Positions 6,837 through 16,000 of a DNA stretch of 36,117 bases are shown piece by piece. The stretch spans positions 1-36,117 of the forward strand of contig CAIVPV010000121.1 in NCBI GenBank assembly GCA_903907915.1, in the 5' to 3' direction. The translations under genes and the position numbers were made by a program. The notes beneath the pieces are model-generated. The model saw only the letters and a list, made by a program, of their open reading frames with translations. It made no database searches and was not told the DNA's origin. The first letter of the stretch is position 1; each line of letters opens with the position of its first letter. The DNA is from an uncultured Cytophagaceae bacterium (GTDB taxonomy: Bacteria > Bacteroidota > Bacteroidia > Cytophagales > Spirosomataceae).

Positions 6837-9248
6837 TTGAATTCATTTACTTTTTCTAAGCCTAATCTTACGTTCGACCCTATCCGGGTAGTAGAGGACT
6901 ATCGCCTAGCTGTTATCAGCCGTGCCTGTAGTCTTTTAGTGCGCAAAGAGGTGTTTTCAGGACGGGCAAAATTTGGTATTTATGGGGATGGTAAAGAGTT
7001 ATGCCAAATCGCTTTAGCTCGATCTATGCGCCCAGGGGACTATGTTTCGGGTTATTATCGGGATCAAACGATAGGTGCAGCTATCGGTGATTTAACTTGG
7101 CCACAGTATTTTGCTCAGCTGTACGGACATCCGGATATTCAATTCGATCCGCATTCTGGGGGTCGTCAGATGAACAACCACCATGCGACGCGTTGGTTAG
7201 ATGAAAAGGGTAAATGGGTGGATCAAACTTCACGTTATAATACGGTTGCAGGTATATCCTCTACTGCGGGTCAAATACCTCGTGCTTTGGGAATTGCTTA
7301 TGCCTCGAAAATGTACCGTGAAAGAGCGGATCTTAAAGATCATCAAGCTCTTTTCTCGAAACAGGGCCAAGAAATTTGTTTCACCACGATTGGGGACGCA
7401 TCCACATCAGAAGGCATGTTTTTTGAGTGTATTAATGCGGCAGGCGTGTTGCAAATACCGATCATTTTCTCTGTTTGGGATGATGGTTATGGTATTTCGG
7501 TTCCCATTGAATTTCAAACGACAAAATCATCTATTTCGAAGGTTTTAGCTGGATTTCAGCGTAATGAGCAGGAAAAAGGAGTAGAAATAATACAAGTGAA
7601 AGCCTGGGATTACCCGGGATTAGTGGCGGCCTATCAGCGCGCGGCGGAATTAGCTCGAAAAGACTTTGTTCCTTGCTTAGTCCACGTGATTGAATGTACA
7701 CAACCGCAGGGTCACTCTGCCTCCGGTTCGCACGAACGCTATAAATCCTCTGAGCGATTAGCTTGGGAACAGGAAGCGGATTGTAATGCCTTGTTCCGCG
7801 AATGGGTTTTAGCTGAAAATTTCGCTTCAGAAGATCAGTTAAAGGCTATCGATGAGGAGGCCGTTGTATTAGCGAGGAAATACCAAAAAGAGGCTTTTGC
7901 CGCTTATATGGCATCGGTTGATGTAGATAAAAAAGGCTTTTTACGCATTGCAAAAAGTCTTTTGGAATCCACTAATGAACCGGGTCTTTTGCAACCCATT
8001 CTGGATGAATTAAATGCCTTACCTTATCCTATTTTCAGTGATTTAGTTCGAGCGGGTCGCAAGACTTTACGGGCCTTCCGTTTTTATCAAGGTCCTGCCG
8101 TAAAATTACTCCGTAAATGGTTAGATGACCTGGAGAAAGTAAACCGCAGACGCTTTAGTTCTCACCAAATGAGTGAGTCCGATGAGTCCCCTCTATTAAT
8201 TAAGGGCGTAAAGCCGACTTATGAAAAAGAGCCGGCTTTGGTCGATGGGAGAGAGATTTTGAACAAAGCATTTGCTCAATTTTTAGCCGATCCACGGGTA
8301 TTTATCTTAGGTGAGGATGTAGGGAAAATAGGGGATGTAAATCAAACCCTAGCCGGATTACAAGAAATTTATGGACCACTTAAAGTAACGGATACGGGTA
8401 TTCGCGAAGTGAGTATCGTAGGTCAGGGAATAGGCGCTTCGATGCGCGGTTTGAAGCCGATTGTAGAGATTCAATATTTGGATTATATATTTTACCCATT
8501 CCCGATTTTATCGGATGACTGGGCCTGTTTACATTACCGTACCGCAGGAGGCCAAAAAGCGCCCATGATTGTTCGAACTAGGGGACATCGTTTGGAGGGA
8601 ATTTGGCATTCTGGTAGCCCTATGGCTGTTTTAATTAATGGTTTACGAGGAGTACATTTCTGTGTGCCACGCAATATGACACAAGCGGCCGGGATGTACC
8701 GCACTTTATTGAAAGGGGATGACCCTGGAATTGTGATTGAATGTTTGAATGGATATCGTTTAAAGGAGCCGATGCCCACTAATTTAGATGAGATCGAAGT
8801 GCCTTTAGGCGTTACAGAAATTTTGCGAGAAGGAACCGATATTACCGTAGTCACCTATGGTTCTATGTGCCGAATTGTGATGGAGGCGGCGGAGACTTTG
8901 GCAGGATTAGGGATTTCAGTGGAAGTGATTGATGCGCAGACTTTATTGCCATTTGATCGCCATCATAGTATTTTAGCGTCGATTCAAAAGACACACCGGG
9001 TCATCTTCGCAGATGAAGATATGCCGGGAGGAGCAACGGCCTATATGATGCAGGAAGTTTTGGACAAACAGGGAGCATTTACTTGGTTAGAAAGTCCAGC
9101 TGTTTGTATTGCTGCTACTGCTCACCGTCCTGCCTACAGTTCGGATGGGGATTATTTCTCTAAGCCTAATACAGAAAATGTGGTGGATGCGGTCTATGAG
9201 ATTATGCGCGAATCCGATCCATCGACTTATCCAGCGATCTATTTTTAA
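6837..9248 (+). CDS. Alpha-keto acid dehydrogenase E1, fused alpha and beta subunits
   Basis: This is a single chain of about 803 residues carrying both E1 halves of a 2-oxo-acid dehydrogenase (branched-chain type or related). The alpha half (about 1-340) has the thiamine-diphosphate region GDASTSEGMFFE (residue 186 on) and VWDDGYGISVP. It departs from the usual GDG...NN signature but keeps its shape. The beta half starts near residue 465 (EILNKAFAQFLADPRVFILGEDVG, FPILSDDWACLHYRTAG). No ATG exists near the start. I chose the TTG at 6837 because the promoter lies just upstream and because MNSFTFSKPNLTFDPIRVVEDYRL matches the usual N-terminal length. GTG 6816 is less likely. E2 and E3 genes are not nearby. 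nuoI follows 1 nt after the stop. The substrate (branched-chain 2-oxo acids or pyruvate) is not certain. Confidence 0.9.
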   Translation: MNSFTFSKPNLTFDPIRVVEDYRLAVISRACSLLVRKEVFSGRAKFGIYGDGKELCQIALARSMRPGDYVSGYYRDQTIGAAIGDLTWPQYFAQLYGHPDIQFDPHSGGRQMNNHHATRWLDEKGKWVDQTSRYNTVAGISSTAGQIPRALGIAYASKMYRERADLKDHQALFSKQGQEICFTTIGDASTSEGMFFECINAAGVLQIPIIFSVWDDGYGISVPIEFQTTKSSISKVLAGFQRNEQEKGVEIIQVKAWDYPGLVAAYQRAAELARKDFVPCLVHVIECTQPQGHSASGSHERYKSSERLAWEQEADCNALFREWVLAENFASEDQLKAIDEEAVVLARKYQKEAFAAYMASVDVDKKGFLRIAKSLLESTNEPGLLQPILDELNALPYPIFSDLVRAGRKTLRAFRFYQGPAVKLLRKWLDDLEKVNRRRFSSHQMSESDESPLLIKGVKPTYEKEPALVDGREILNKAFAQFLADPRVFILGEDVGKIGDVNQTLAGLQEIYGPLKVTDTGIREVSIVGQGIGASMRGLKPIVEIQYLDYIFYPFPILSDDWACLHYRTAGGQKAPMIVRTRGHRLEGIWHSGSPMAVLINGLRGVHFCVPRNMTQAAGMYRTLLKGDDPGIVIECLNGYRLKEPMPTNLDEIEVPLGVTEILREGTDITVVTYGSMCRIVMEAAETLAGLGISVEVIDAQTLLPFDRHHSILASIQKTHRVIFADEDMPGGATAYMMQEVLDKQGAFTWLESPAVCIAATAHRPAYSSDGDYFSKPNTENVVDAVYEIMRESDPSTYPAIYF

Positions 9249-9249
9249 G

Positions 9250-9939
9250 ATGAAAGCTTATTTTCAGTCCATTTTAGAGGGAATTCAGAGTATCCGAAAG
9301 GGGATGGCTTTGACGTGGAAGCATGCCTGGGCGGCGCGTAAGCAACGCAGCATTCAAAATATCCAAGACCCTGATTATTTTAATCAGCAAGCTGGTATTG
9401 TCACACTTCAATACCCGCAACAACAAATGATACCCCCGGTCAACGGCCGCTACCAATTGCATAACGAAATGGATGATTGCATCGTCTGTGATAAATGTGT
9501 GAAGGTATGTCCGGTAGATTGCATTGAAATTGATCCGATTAAAGCGACGGGTTTAGTAGGCACCACGTCAGATGGTTCACCCATCCGTTTATATGCCGCT
9601 AAATTTGATATTGACATGTCCAAATGCTGCTTCTGCGGCCTTTGCACCACAGTTTGCCCCACGGAATGTTTGACGATGACCTCGGAATACGATTTCTCGG
9701 TCTTTGATGTGAAGGAACATAATTTCGAGTTTGCGAATTTGAGTCCGGAGCAGGCAGCTGAAAAGCGTGCTTTATATGAGCAGTTCGTGGCGGAGAAAGA
9801 AGCGGCGAAAACGGTAGCCTCTGCTGCGGCGACTACATCGGAAGCGCCAGAAGGAACTACAGAAGAAAAACCTAAACCAGCCTTCAAACCCGCCTTTAAG
9901 CCTGTTTTCAAACCAAAACCTAAACCAGACGCCGAATGA
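9250..9939 (+). CDS. nuoI: NADH-quinone oxidoreductase subunit I (NuoI), with Lys-Pro-rich tail
   Basis: The product has 229 residues. Two 4Fe-4S motifs are intact: CIVCDKCVKVCP (C77, C80, C83, C87) and CCFCGLCTTVCP (C126, C129, C132, C136). These relay electrons through the peripheral arm of complex I. The track ORF from 9109 is too long; the ATG at 9250 lies 1 nt after the E1 stop and gives a normal N-terminus (MKAYFQSILEGIQSIRKGM). After the core, from about residue 185, comes an Ala/Thr/Glu-rich linker and a repeat-like basic tail (KPAFKPAFKPVFKPKPKP), which is not part of the usual subunit. The stop overlaps the nuoJ start by 4 nt. Confidence 0.94.
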   Translation: MKAYFQSILEGIQSIRKGMALTWKHAWAARKQRSIQNIQDPDYFNQQAGIVTLQYPQQQMIPPVNGRYQLHNEMDDCIVCDKCVKVCPVDCIEIDPIKATGLVGTTSDGSPIRLYAAKFDIDMSKCCFCGLCTTVCPTECLTMTSEYDFSVFDVKEHNFEFANLSPEQAAEKRALYEQFVAEKEAAKTVASAAATTSEAPEGTTEEKPKPAFKPAFKPVFKPKPKPDAE

Positions 9940-10469
9940 GCCCGCTCGTAATCGCTTTTTTGGTTTTAGCCTTATTGATATGCGGAAGTGCTTTGTCTAT
10001 GTTATGGACGAAAAATCTATTGCACGCGGCATTAGCTATGTTTCTAACCATGCTCGGTTTAGCCGGATTGTATGTTTTAGCTTATGCGGACGTATTAGCG
10101 GTGGCACATCTTTTAGTTTATGTAGGAGGGGTGCTGATCTTGATCTTGTTTGGGATTATGCTAACGAATCAAACGAATCAAACAAACCAAACAAACCAAA
10201 CCGATACCGCTTCCAGTAAAAATCATTTGATGACTCGGGAGTCGAGTCGCCTACTGCCGCTATCCATCGGATTATCTTTTTTTCTAGGCCTGTTTTGGTT
10301 ATTTACGAAAGGACCCTGGATGAATAATCTTCCTGTCACTGGCGATTCCAAATTGAAAGAAGTAGGTTTAGGCTTGTTGACTGAATATGCTTTTCCCTTC
10401 GAATTAGCCGGAGTCTTTTTATTGATTGCCTTAATAGGTGCCACCTTTGTTGCGAAGAACCATGACTGA
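9936..10469 (+). CDS. nuoJ: NADH-quinone oxidoreductase subunit J (NuoJ) with (Thr-Asn-Gln)4 insert
   Basis: A 177-residue inner-membrane subunit of complex I. Hydrophobic helices occur at about 3-22, 28-50, 55-76, 105-123 and 149-172. The family signature is visible in LAVAHLLVYVGGVLILILFGIML. Between the third and fourth helices the chain contains TNQTNQTNQTNQ encoded by a near-perfect 9-bp tandem repeat (see the repeat entry), followed by a polar loop. The ATGA overlap with nuoI and the 8-nt overlap with nuoK indicate coupled translation. Confidence 0.93.
   Translation: MSPLVIAFLVLALLICGSALSMLWTKNLLHAALAMFLTMLGLAGLYVLAYADVLAVAHLLVYVGGVLILILFGIMLTNQTNQTNQTNQTDTASSKNHLMTRESSRLLPLSIGLSFFLGLFWLFTKGPWMNNLPVTGDSKLKEVGLGLLTEYAFPFELAGVFLLIALIGATFVAKNHD
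10164..10199 (+). repeat. 9-bp tandem repeat, four units, inside nuoJ
   Basis: Two copies of ACGAATCAA are followed by two copies of ACAAACCAA, in frame, encoding four Thr-Asn-Gln units. The unit length is a multiple of three, so gain or loss of a copy would keep the reading frame. Confidence 0.9.
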
Positions 10470-10767
10470 TATTCCGGTACTTTATTTTTTGTGGGTATCC
10501 GCCTTTCTTTTCGCGACAGGTCTAACGATTTTGCTGTTGAAAAAGAATACGATTTTTGTCTTGATGGGCATTGAGCTGATTTTGAATGCAGCAAATTTGA
10601 ATTTAGTCGCCTTTTCGAAGAATGATCCATCGATGCAGGGGCTTTACCTCAGTCTGTTTGTCTTAGTAGTCGGAGTTTGTGAGATGGCGATTGCCTTGGC
10701 GATTATTTTACAAGTATACCGAAACTACCGCGCGATCGATGTGGATCAGTTTAAATCTGAATTCTAG
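10462..10767 (+). CDS. nuoK: NADH-quinone oxidoreductase subunit K (NuoK)
   Basis: A 101-residue complex I subunit with three membrane helices. Both conserved membrane glutamates are present, in LMGIELILNAANLNLVAF and in VVGVCEMAIALAIIL. I use the ATG at 10462, which overlaps the nuoJ stop by 8 nt, rather than the track start at 10438; it gives MTDIPVLYFLWVSAFLFATG, the normal length and N-terminus. The gene ends in TAG at 10765-10767, interlocked with the uvrC stop. No nuoL, nuoM or nuoN follows. Confidence 0.94.
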   Translation: MTDIPVLYFLWVSAFLFATGLTILLLKKNTIFVLMGIELILNAANLNLVAFSKNDPSMQGLYLSLFVLVVGVCEMAIALAIILQVYRNYRAIDVDQFKSEF

Positions 10768-12566
10768 AGGTTTTCTAGTTGCTTTTTGAATTTGAGGGCT
10801 TTCATTTTGCCTAGGACTTTGGCCAAATCCTCATCCGACGCCTCCTTCAGCTTCGCCACCGTCCCAAAAGTCTTCAGTAATTTCTCCGCCGTCAACTTTC
10901 CAATCCCGTCCATCGTCTCTAATTGTGACACAATAAAGTTTTTACTTCGCTTATTTCGATGCGCCGTAATCCCAAACCGGTGCGCCTCATCCCGCAGCTG
11001 CTGAATCAATTTTAGCGATTCCGATTTCTTATCTATATATAAGGGCAAACTATCCTCGGGGAAATAAATCTCCTCTAAACGTTTCGCAATACCAATGATT
11101 GGAATCTTTCCATACAATTCGATAGCCTTCAACGCATCGCAGGCTGCACTTAACTGCCCCTTGCCTCCATCGACGATAATCAGATTCGGTAATTCGGCCT
11201 CTTCTTCTAATAAGCGCGTATATCTTCGGGTGATCACCTCGAACATCGTGGCATAATCGTCTGGCCCCTCCACTGTTTTAGGCGTGAAGATGCGGTAATC
11301 CTTTTTCGAAGGCAGAGAATTCATGAAACAGACCATCGCGGAGACCGGATTAGTCCCTTGTAAGTTCGAGTTATCGAAACATTCGATATGTTTAGGCAAG
11401 TCTGTGAGCCGCAAATCATTTTTCAATTTGATCATCACGCGCATCTTGCGATCCCCTCCACTTTCTTCGGCTGCCTTGCGATCCGCCTTATCTTTACGGA
11501 AATACAAGACGTTCTTTAAGGACATATCTAACAGCTTTCGCTTGTCGCCCTGATTCGGCAAGGTATTTTTCACCCCCTCAAATTCGATCGACATGGGGAT
11601 GTTAGTAATAATCTCTTTAGCCTTACTCTGAAACTGATCTCTTTTTTCCCAAATCAGCATCGTCAACAATTCTGCCTCCTCTTCCTCTAATTTTTTCTTC
11701 ACCTCCCAGGTCTGCGATTGCAAAATCGTTCCATTAATGACCTTCATGAAATTGATATAGGCCAAAGACTCATCCGACACGATCGAAAACACATCCACAT
11801 CATGGATCGATGGATTAACGACCGTCGACTTCGCTTGAAAGTTTTCCAATAAATGCCATTTCTCTTTCCACTCCTGCGCTTGTTCAAAGGCGTGGCGGGT
11901 GGAGGCGTCCTGCATTTGGGATATAAAGAAGCTTTTCGCTTTCTGGTAATTCCCCTTCAAAATCTGCGAAACCTGATCGATGTACTCCATATAGCGCACG
12001 TCCTGCTCTAAACCCTCACAAGGCCCCTTGCAATTACCGATATGGTATTCCAAACAAACCTTGAATTTCCCTGCCTCGATATTCGATTCCTTCAAATTAA
12101 GCGCACATGTCCGCAAAGGATACAGCTGGTGTAACATTTCGAGCAGCGCATTCATTTGTTTAGGATTCGCATAAGGTCCAAAAAACGTTCCCAAAGTATG
12201 ATTTATCCTACGTTCCGTAATCAAGCGCGGGAAACGTTCCTTTGTCAAACAAATAAAAGGATAGGTCTTGTCATCCCTTAATAGGATATTGTATTTGGGC
12301 TGAAACTGTTTGATCAGCGTATTCTCTAGCAGTAGCGCATCGAATTCTGAGTGAACGATAGTGAACTCCAGCTTACGGATCTGTGATACAAGTCGACGCG
12401 TCTTATTGTCCTTTCCTTTCGTATTGGTGAAATAGCTGCTGACTCTATTTTTTAAATTCTTCGCCTTACCTATATAGATGATGGTACCGCTTTCGTCAAA
12501 ATAGCGATATACCCCCGGATCTTCGGGTAAGGTAGGAAGGAGGATTTTAGGGTCAAAGGATGACAT
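10764..12566 (-). CDS. uvrC: Excinuclease ABC subunit C (UvrC)
   Basis: A full-length 600-residue nucleotide-excision-repair nuclease. The N-terminal GIY-YIG nuclease (about 12-95; DPGVYRYFDESGTIIYIGKAKNLKNRVSSYF) makes the 3' cut. A central UVR-like helix occurs near 205-240. The RNase H-like 5' nuclease follows (IECFDNSNLQGTNPVSAMVCF, LIIVDGGKGQLSAA). Tandem helix-hairpin-helix motifs close the protein (LETMDGIGKLTAEKLLKTFG and the KEASDEDLAKVLG region). The stop codon shares the palindrome CTAG with the nuoK stop. There is no room for a separate terminator at that end. Confidence 0.97.
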   Translation of the reverse strand: MSSFDPKILLPTLPEDPGVYRYFDESGTIIYIGKAKNLKNRVSSYFTNTKGKDNKTRRLVSQIRKLEFTIVHSEFDALLLENTLIKQFQPKYNILLRDDKTYPFICLTKERFPRLITERRINHTLGTFFGPYANPKQMNALLEMLHQLYPLRTCALNLKESNIEAGKFKVCLEYHIGNCKGPCEGLEQDVRYMEYIDQVSQILKGNYQKAKSFFISQMQDASTRHAFEQAQEWKEKWHLLENFQAKSTVVNPSIHDVDVFSIVSDESLAYINFMKVINGTILQSQTWEVKKKLEEEEAELLTMLIWEKRDQFQSKAKEIITNIPMSIEFEGVKNTLPNQGDKRKLLDMSLKNVLYFRKDKADRKAAEESGGDRKMRVMIKLKNDLRLTDLPKHIECFDNSNLQGTNPVSAMVCFMNSLPSKKDYRIFTPKTVEGPDDYATMFEVITRRYTRLLEEEAELPNLIIVDGGKGQLSAACDALKAIELYGKIPIIGIAKRLEEIYFPEDSLPLYIDKKSESLKLIQQLRDEAHRFGITAHRNKRSKNFIVSQLETMDGIGKLTAEKLLKTFGTVAKLKEASDEDLAKVLGKMKALKFKKQLENL

Positions 12567-12570
12567 AGTC

Positions 12571-12578
12571 CAAAATTA
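12571..12578 (-). promoter_or_regulatory. Candidate -7 box of uvrC
   Basis: On the minus strand TAATTTTG fits TAnnTTTG exactly but ends only 4 nt before the uvrC ATG. If it is used, the transcript would have almost no leader. There is no clear -33 TTTG at 19 nt. Confidence 0.3.
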
Positions 12579-12820
12579 AGCAAAAATCTCTTCTTTGTGT
12601 TTTTTGTAATTATCTAAGGAGGGTCTTTCTAGATTATGCACGCATTATCTATGTGTTATGCCTTGGTTACCTACTTCCAAATTCACGACAAAATCGACAT
12701 ATCTGCCGACCAAAGTATCTTTCTCTATTGTATTACAAAGGCAAAATAGCCCCCCTGAGAGCTTATTAAGAGAATACTGCTATTTAAAATAAAAAAAATG
12801 AAAAAATATCAACCGAAAAC

Positions 12821-12851
12821 TTGTGAAGGTTGGAAGTATTGGACATATTTG
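12821..12851 (+). promoter_or_regulatory. Candidate susC promoter
   Basis: TTG (12821-12823), 20 nt, then CATATTTG (12844-12851), one mismatch to TAnnTTTG. It would give an untranslated leader of about 200 nt before susC. Weak but the best match in the gap. Confidence 0.3.
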
Positions 12852-13058
12852 GGGGTATGTAATAGTATAGCATAGTTGAGGCTGGTCATCTATTTCCGAT
12901 GTTGTTTTCACGTGCTATTGTATTATTTAAAGATTTGTTTAACGACTAAACCTATTTAAAGTTTAAACTATTTATTCACCTAATCAGAAAGGAGGGCTAT
13001 TGAACTAGTAAAACGTAAACCCAAAAAATTTAATTTAAAAACTAACTTAATCTTTATT

Positions 13059-16000
13059 ATGAAAAACAATTTTTACCAAAGTCTACGAAGCTTTCTTTTG
13101 CTAGCGATAGTGATGCTAGGAAGCTTTTCGTCATTTGCCCAAGACCGCAAGGTTTCAGGTAAAGTCTCTGGGACAGATTCTCAGGGAATTCCAGGTGTCA
13201 GTATCTTAGTAAAAGGAACTAACACAGGAGCAACTACAGATGTTAATGGTACGTTCTCCGTATCTGTTAAGTCTGGATCAGCTGTTTTAAACATTTCAGC
13301 TGTAGGCTATAAGTCACAATCCGTTACTGTAGGTTCTCAAGCCTCTATTAACGTAACGTTAACAGAAGATAATTCTCAGTTAGATGAAGTAATCGTAACT
13401 GGTTACTCTGTGACTAACAAGAAAGAGTCCACTGCTGCTGCTTCTATCGTTAAAGCGAAGGATTTGCAAATCGCACCTTCAGGTAACGTAGAGCAACAAT
13501 TACAAGGTCGTGTAGCCGGTGTTACTTTAATCACAAACGGACAACCAGGTACTGCAAGTATCATCCGTGTTCGTGGTTTCGGTGCATTTGGTGGTAATGA
13601 GCCATTGTACGTTGTGGATGGAGTTCCAGTAGGAACAACAGATTTCCTTTCTCCTGATGATATCGAGTCTACAACGGTCCTTAAGGATGCGGCAGCGGCT
13701 TCTATCTATGGTGCTCGTGCAGCGAATGGTGTAATTGTTTACACAACTAAGCGTGGTACGCGTAATAAAGGTATTACGATTACTTATGATGGATTGTACG
13801 GTGGTACTGATCCTAACGTAGGTGGTGCTCCTAAAATGTTAACACCTCAAGAGCAAGCTGATTGGACTCACGTAGCTTTCCGTAATAACGCGGCGGCTAA
13901 CGGTACAGCAGTTTCTTATACTCACCCTCAGTACGGTACTTCAGCGCAAGCTACTTTACCTACTTACTTGCACTTTAATGGCGCAAATGGTGTGAACTCT
14001 GGTGACTTAGCTGCAGCTCAGGCTGCTTTCGGTGCGAATCCTTTGACTACATTTGTGATCAAAACAAATAAAGAAGGTACTAACTGGTTCGATGAAATTA
14101 CTCGTTTCGGTTCTACTATGCGTCACTCTTTAGGTATTAACGGTGGAACTGACAAAGGTCGTTTCTATTTAGGATTATCTGGACAAGAGCAACAAGGTAT
14201 CTTAATCGAGAATGATTTCAAACGTTATTCAGCACGTTTTAACTCTGAGTTCGATTTAGGAAAGAAAGTACGTGTAGGCGAAAACTTACAATTTACGTAC
14301 CGTTCAGTTCGTGGTCAAGGGGGTGGTAACAACGGTTTAGGTATTGCGGGTGATGAGTCAGTACTCTTATCTGCTTACCGTATGCCTACAGCTATTCCTG
14401 TATACGATGAGTTCGGAAGCTTTGCGTCTACTAAGGCGGCAGGTTTTAACAACCCTCGTAATCCAGTTCGTCAAATCATGCGTAATAACTCTAAGGACAA
14501 CAACTACAATGCATCTGCATTTGGTAACGTTTATGTAGAGTATGAGCCAATTAAAGATTTGATTTTGAAAACATCAATCGGTGGTAATTATTCAGGTTAT
14601 GGATATAAAGATTATAACTTCAAATACTTAGGGGATTCTGAGCCAGAGGCTTCAGATTCATTCTATGAAGGATCAGGTTATAACTTTGCCTATACTTTTA
14701 CAAATACAGCAGCATACAAATACCAGTTTAGAAAACATGGTGTTAAAGCTTTAGTAGGTATGGAGGCATTGAACACAGGTGCTGGTCGTCAGATCTCTGG
14801 TTCAGGTATCAATCCATTCTCAATGGATACAGACTTCGTAACTTTATCATCTGTGCAATCTCCAGTAGTTAACTCTAATTTGTATTCAGGTGTTAATTTC
14901 TACTCTCTATTCTCTAAGTTAGATTATAACTTCGATGAGAAGTATTATTTAACTGGAGTTGTTCGTCGTGACGGATCATCTCGTTTTGGTTCTGAGAATC
15001 GTTACGGTGTATTCCCTGCAGTATCTGCTGCTTGGAGAGTAACTTCTGAGGAGTTTATGAAGGATCTTCCTGCTGTCACTGATTTAAAAATTCGTGGTGG
15101 TTGGGGTTTAATGGGTAACTCAAATAACGTTGACCCAGCTAACCAGTATTCATTATATGCTGCTAATAAAGGATCATCTTACTATGCTATTGATGGTCAA
15201 TCATCAGGAGCTAACGAAGGATACTACCGTTCTCGTATCGGTAACCCAGCGGCTAAGTGGGAGACTTCAGAAACAATGAACATTGGTTTTGATGCAACTC
15301 TTTATAATGGTAAGTGGGAAATCGTATTAGATGTTTGGAGAAAAGATACACGTGATCTATTATTCAACGTGCCACTTCCAGCGGTAGTAGGACCATCTGC
15401 GTCTGCTCCTTCTGTGAACGTAGCGAAGATGCGTAACCAAGGTATTGATTTCCAAATCATTAACCGTGGTAAATTGACTTCTGATATCAAGTATGAACTA
15501 ACGTTAAACAATTCATTCTTGAAGAACGAAATCGTTGCATTTGCTCCAGGGATCACTAATTTAACAGGTGGTTCATTCCGTGGAATTACGCCAGTACGTA
15601 TGGAAGTAGGTCAATCATTATCTTCTTTCTACGGTTACAAAGTAATCGGATATTTCGGTTCTGCAGCTGAAGTAGCATCTGCTCCTTCTCAAGATGGTTC
15701 AGGAGTAGGTCGTTTCCGTTATGCGGATATCAATGGTGATGGTAAAATCACAACGGATGACCGTACGTTCTTAGGTTCTCCAGTACCAACTTATACAGGT
15801 GGTATTAATGTAGGTTTGACTTATAAGGATTTTGAATTTGCTACGTATTTATACGCTTCAGTAGGAAACCAAATCTGGAACCAATCTAAGTGGTTTACTG
15901 ACTTCTTCGGAACGTTTGAAGGATCAGGTAAAGGGGAACGCGCTAAGCAATCATGGACTCCGGCTTTAGGAAACAGTGCAGGTGCTCCTATCTGGGAATC

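Larger units (their letters stand above)
12567..13058. other. 492-nt intergenic leader between uvrC and susC
   Basis: This is the only gene-free stretch longer than 300 nt. It contains no tRNA-like fold or long ORF. I see a candidate susC promoter (12821-12851) and a direct repeat CTATTGTATTA (12725-12735 and 12915-12925). TATTTAAAG also occurs twice (12924-12932, 12953-12961), next to the palindrome GTTTAAAC (12961-12968). GGAGGG occurs twice, near 12618 and 12990. Just before the susC ATG there is a 40-nt A/T-only-like leader typical of highly expressed Bacteroidota genes. A 37-codon ORF (12636-12749) with an upstream AAGGAGGG is possible but unproven. Confidence 0.6.

Noticed and set aside
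9450-9911. 153-codon minus-strand ORF across nuoI
   Set aside because: It is a shadow of nuoI, whose iron-sulfur motifs and operon overlaps are unambiguous. The translated product is a Ser/Ala-rich mirror of the coding frame.
10164-10199. Tandem repeat as a possible CRISPR or regulatory array
   Set aside because: Units are 9 bp, directly adjacent and in frame within nuoJ, with no spacers. It is a coding microsatellite.
10223-10630. 135-codon minus-strand ORF across nuoJ/nuoK
   Set aside because: Antisense to two conserved membrane subunits, with a Lys/Ser/Asn-rich product showing no family pattern.
12798-12875. 25-codon ORF MKKYQPKTCEGWKYW... after an A-rich leader
   Set aside because: The candidate susC promoter lies inside it, it is very short, and nothing supports translation.
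14344-14538. Out-of-frame ORFs within susC (14344-14538, 15302-15556, 15821-16012)
   Set aside because: They are alternative-frame shadows of the continuous SusC frame.
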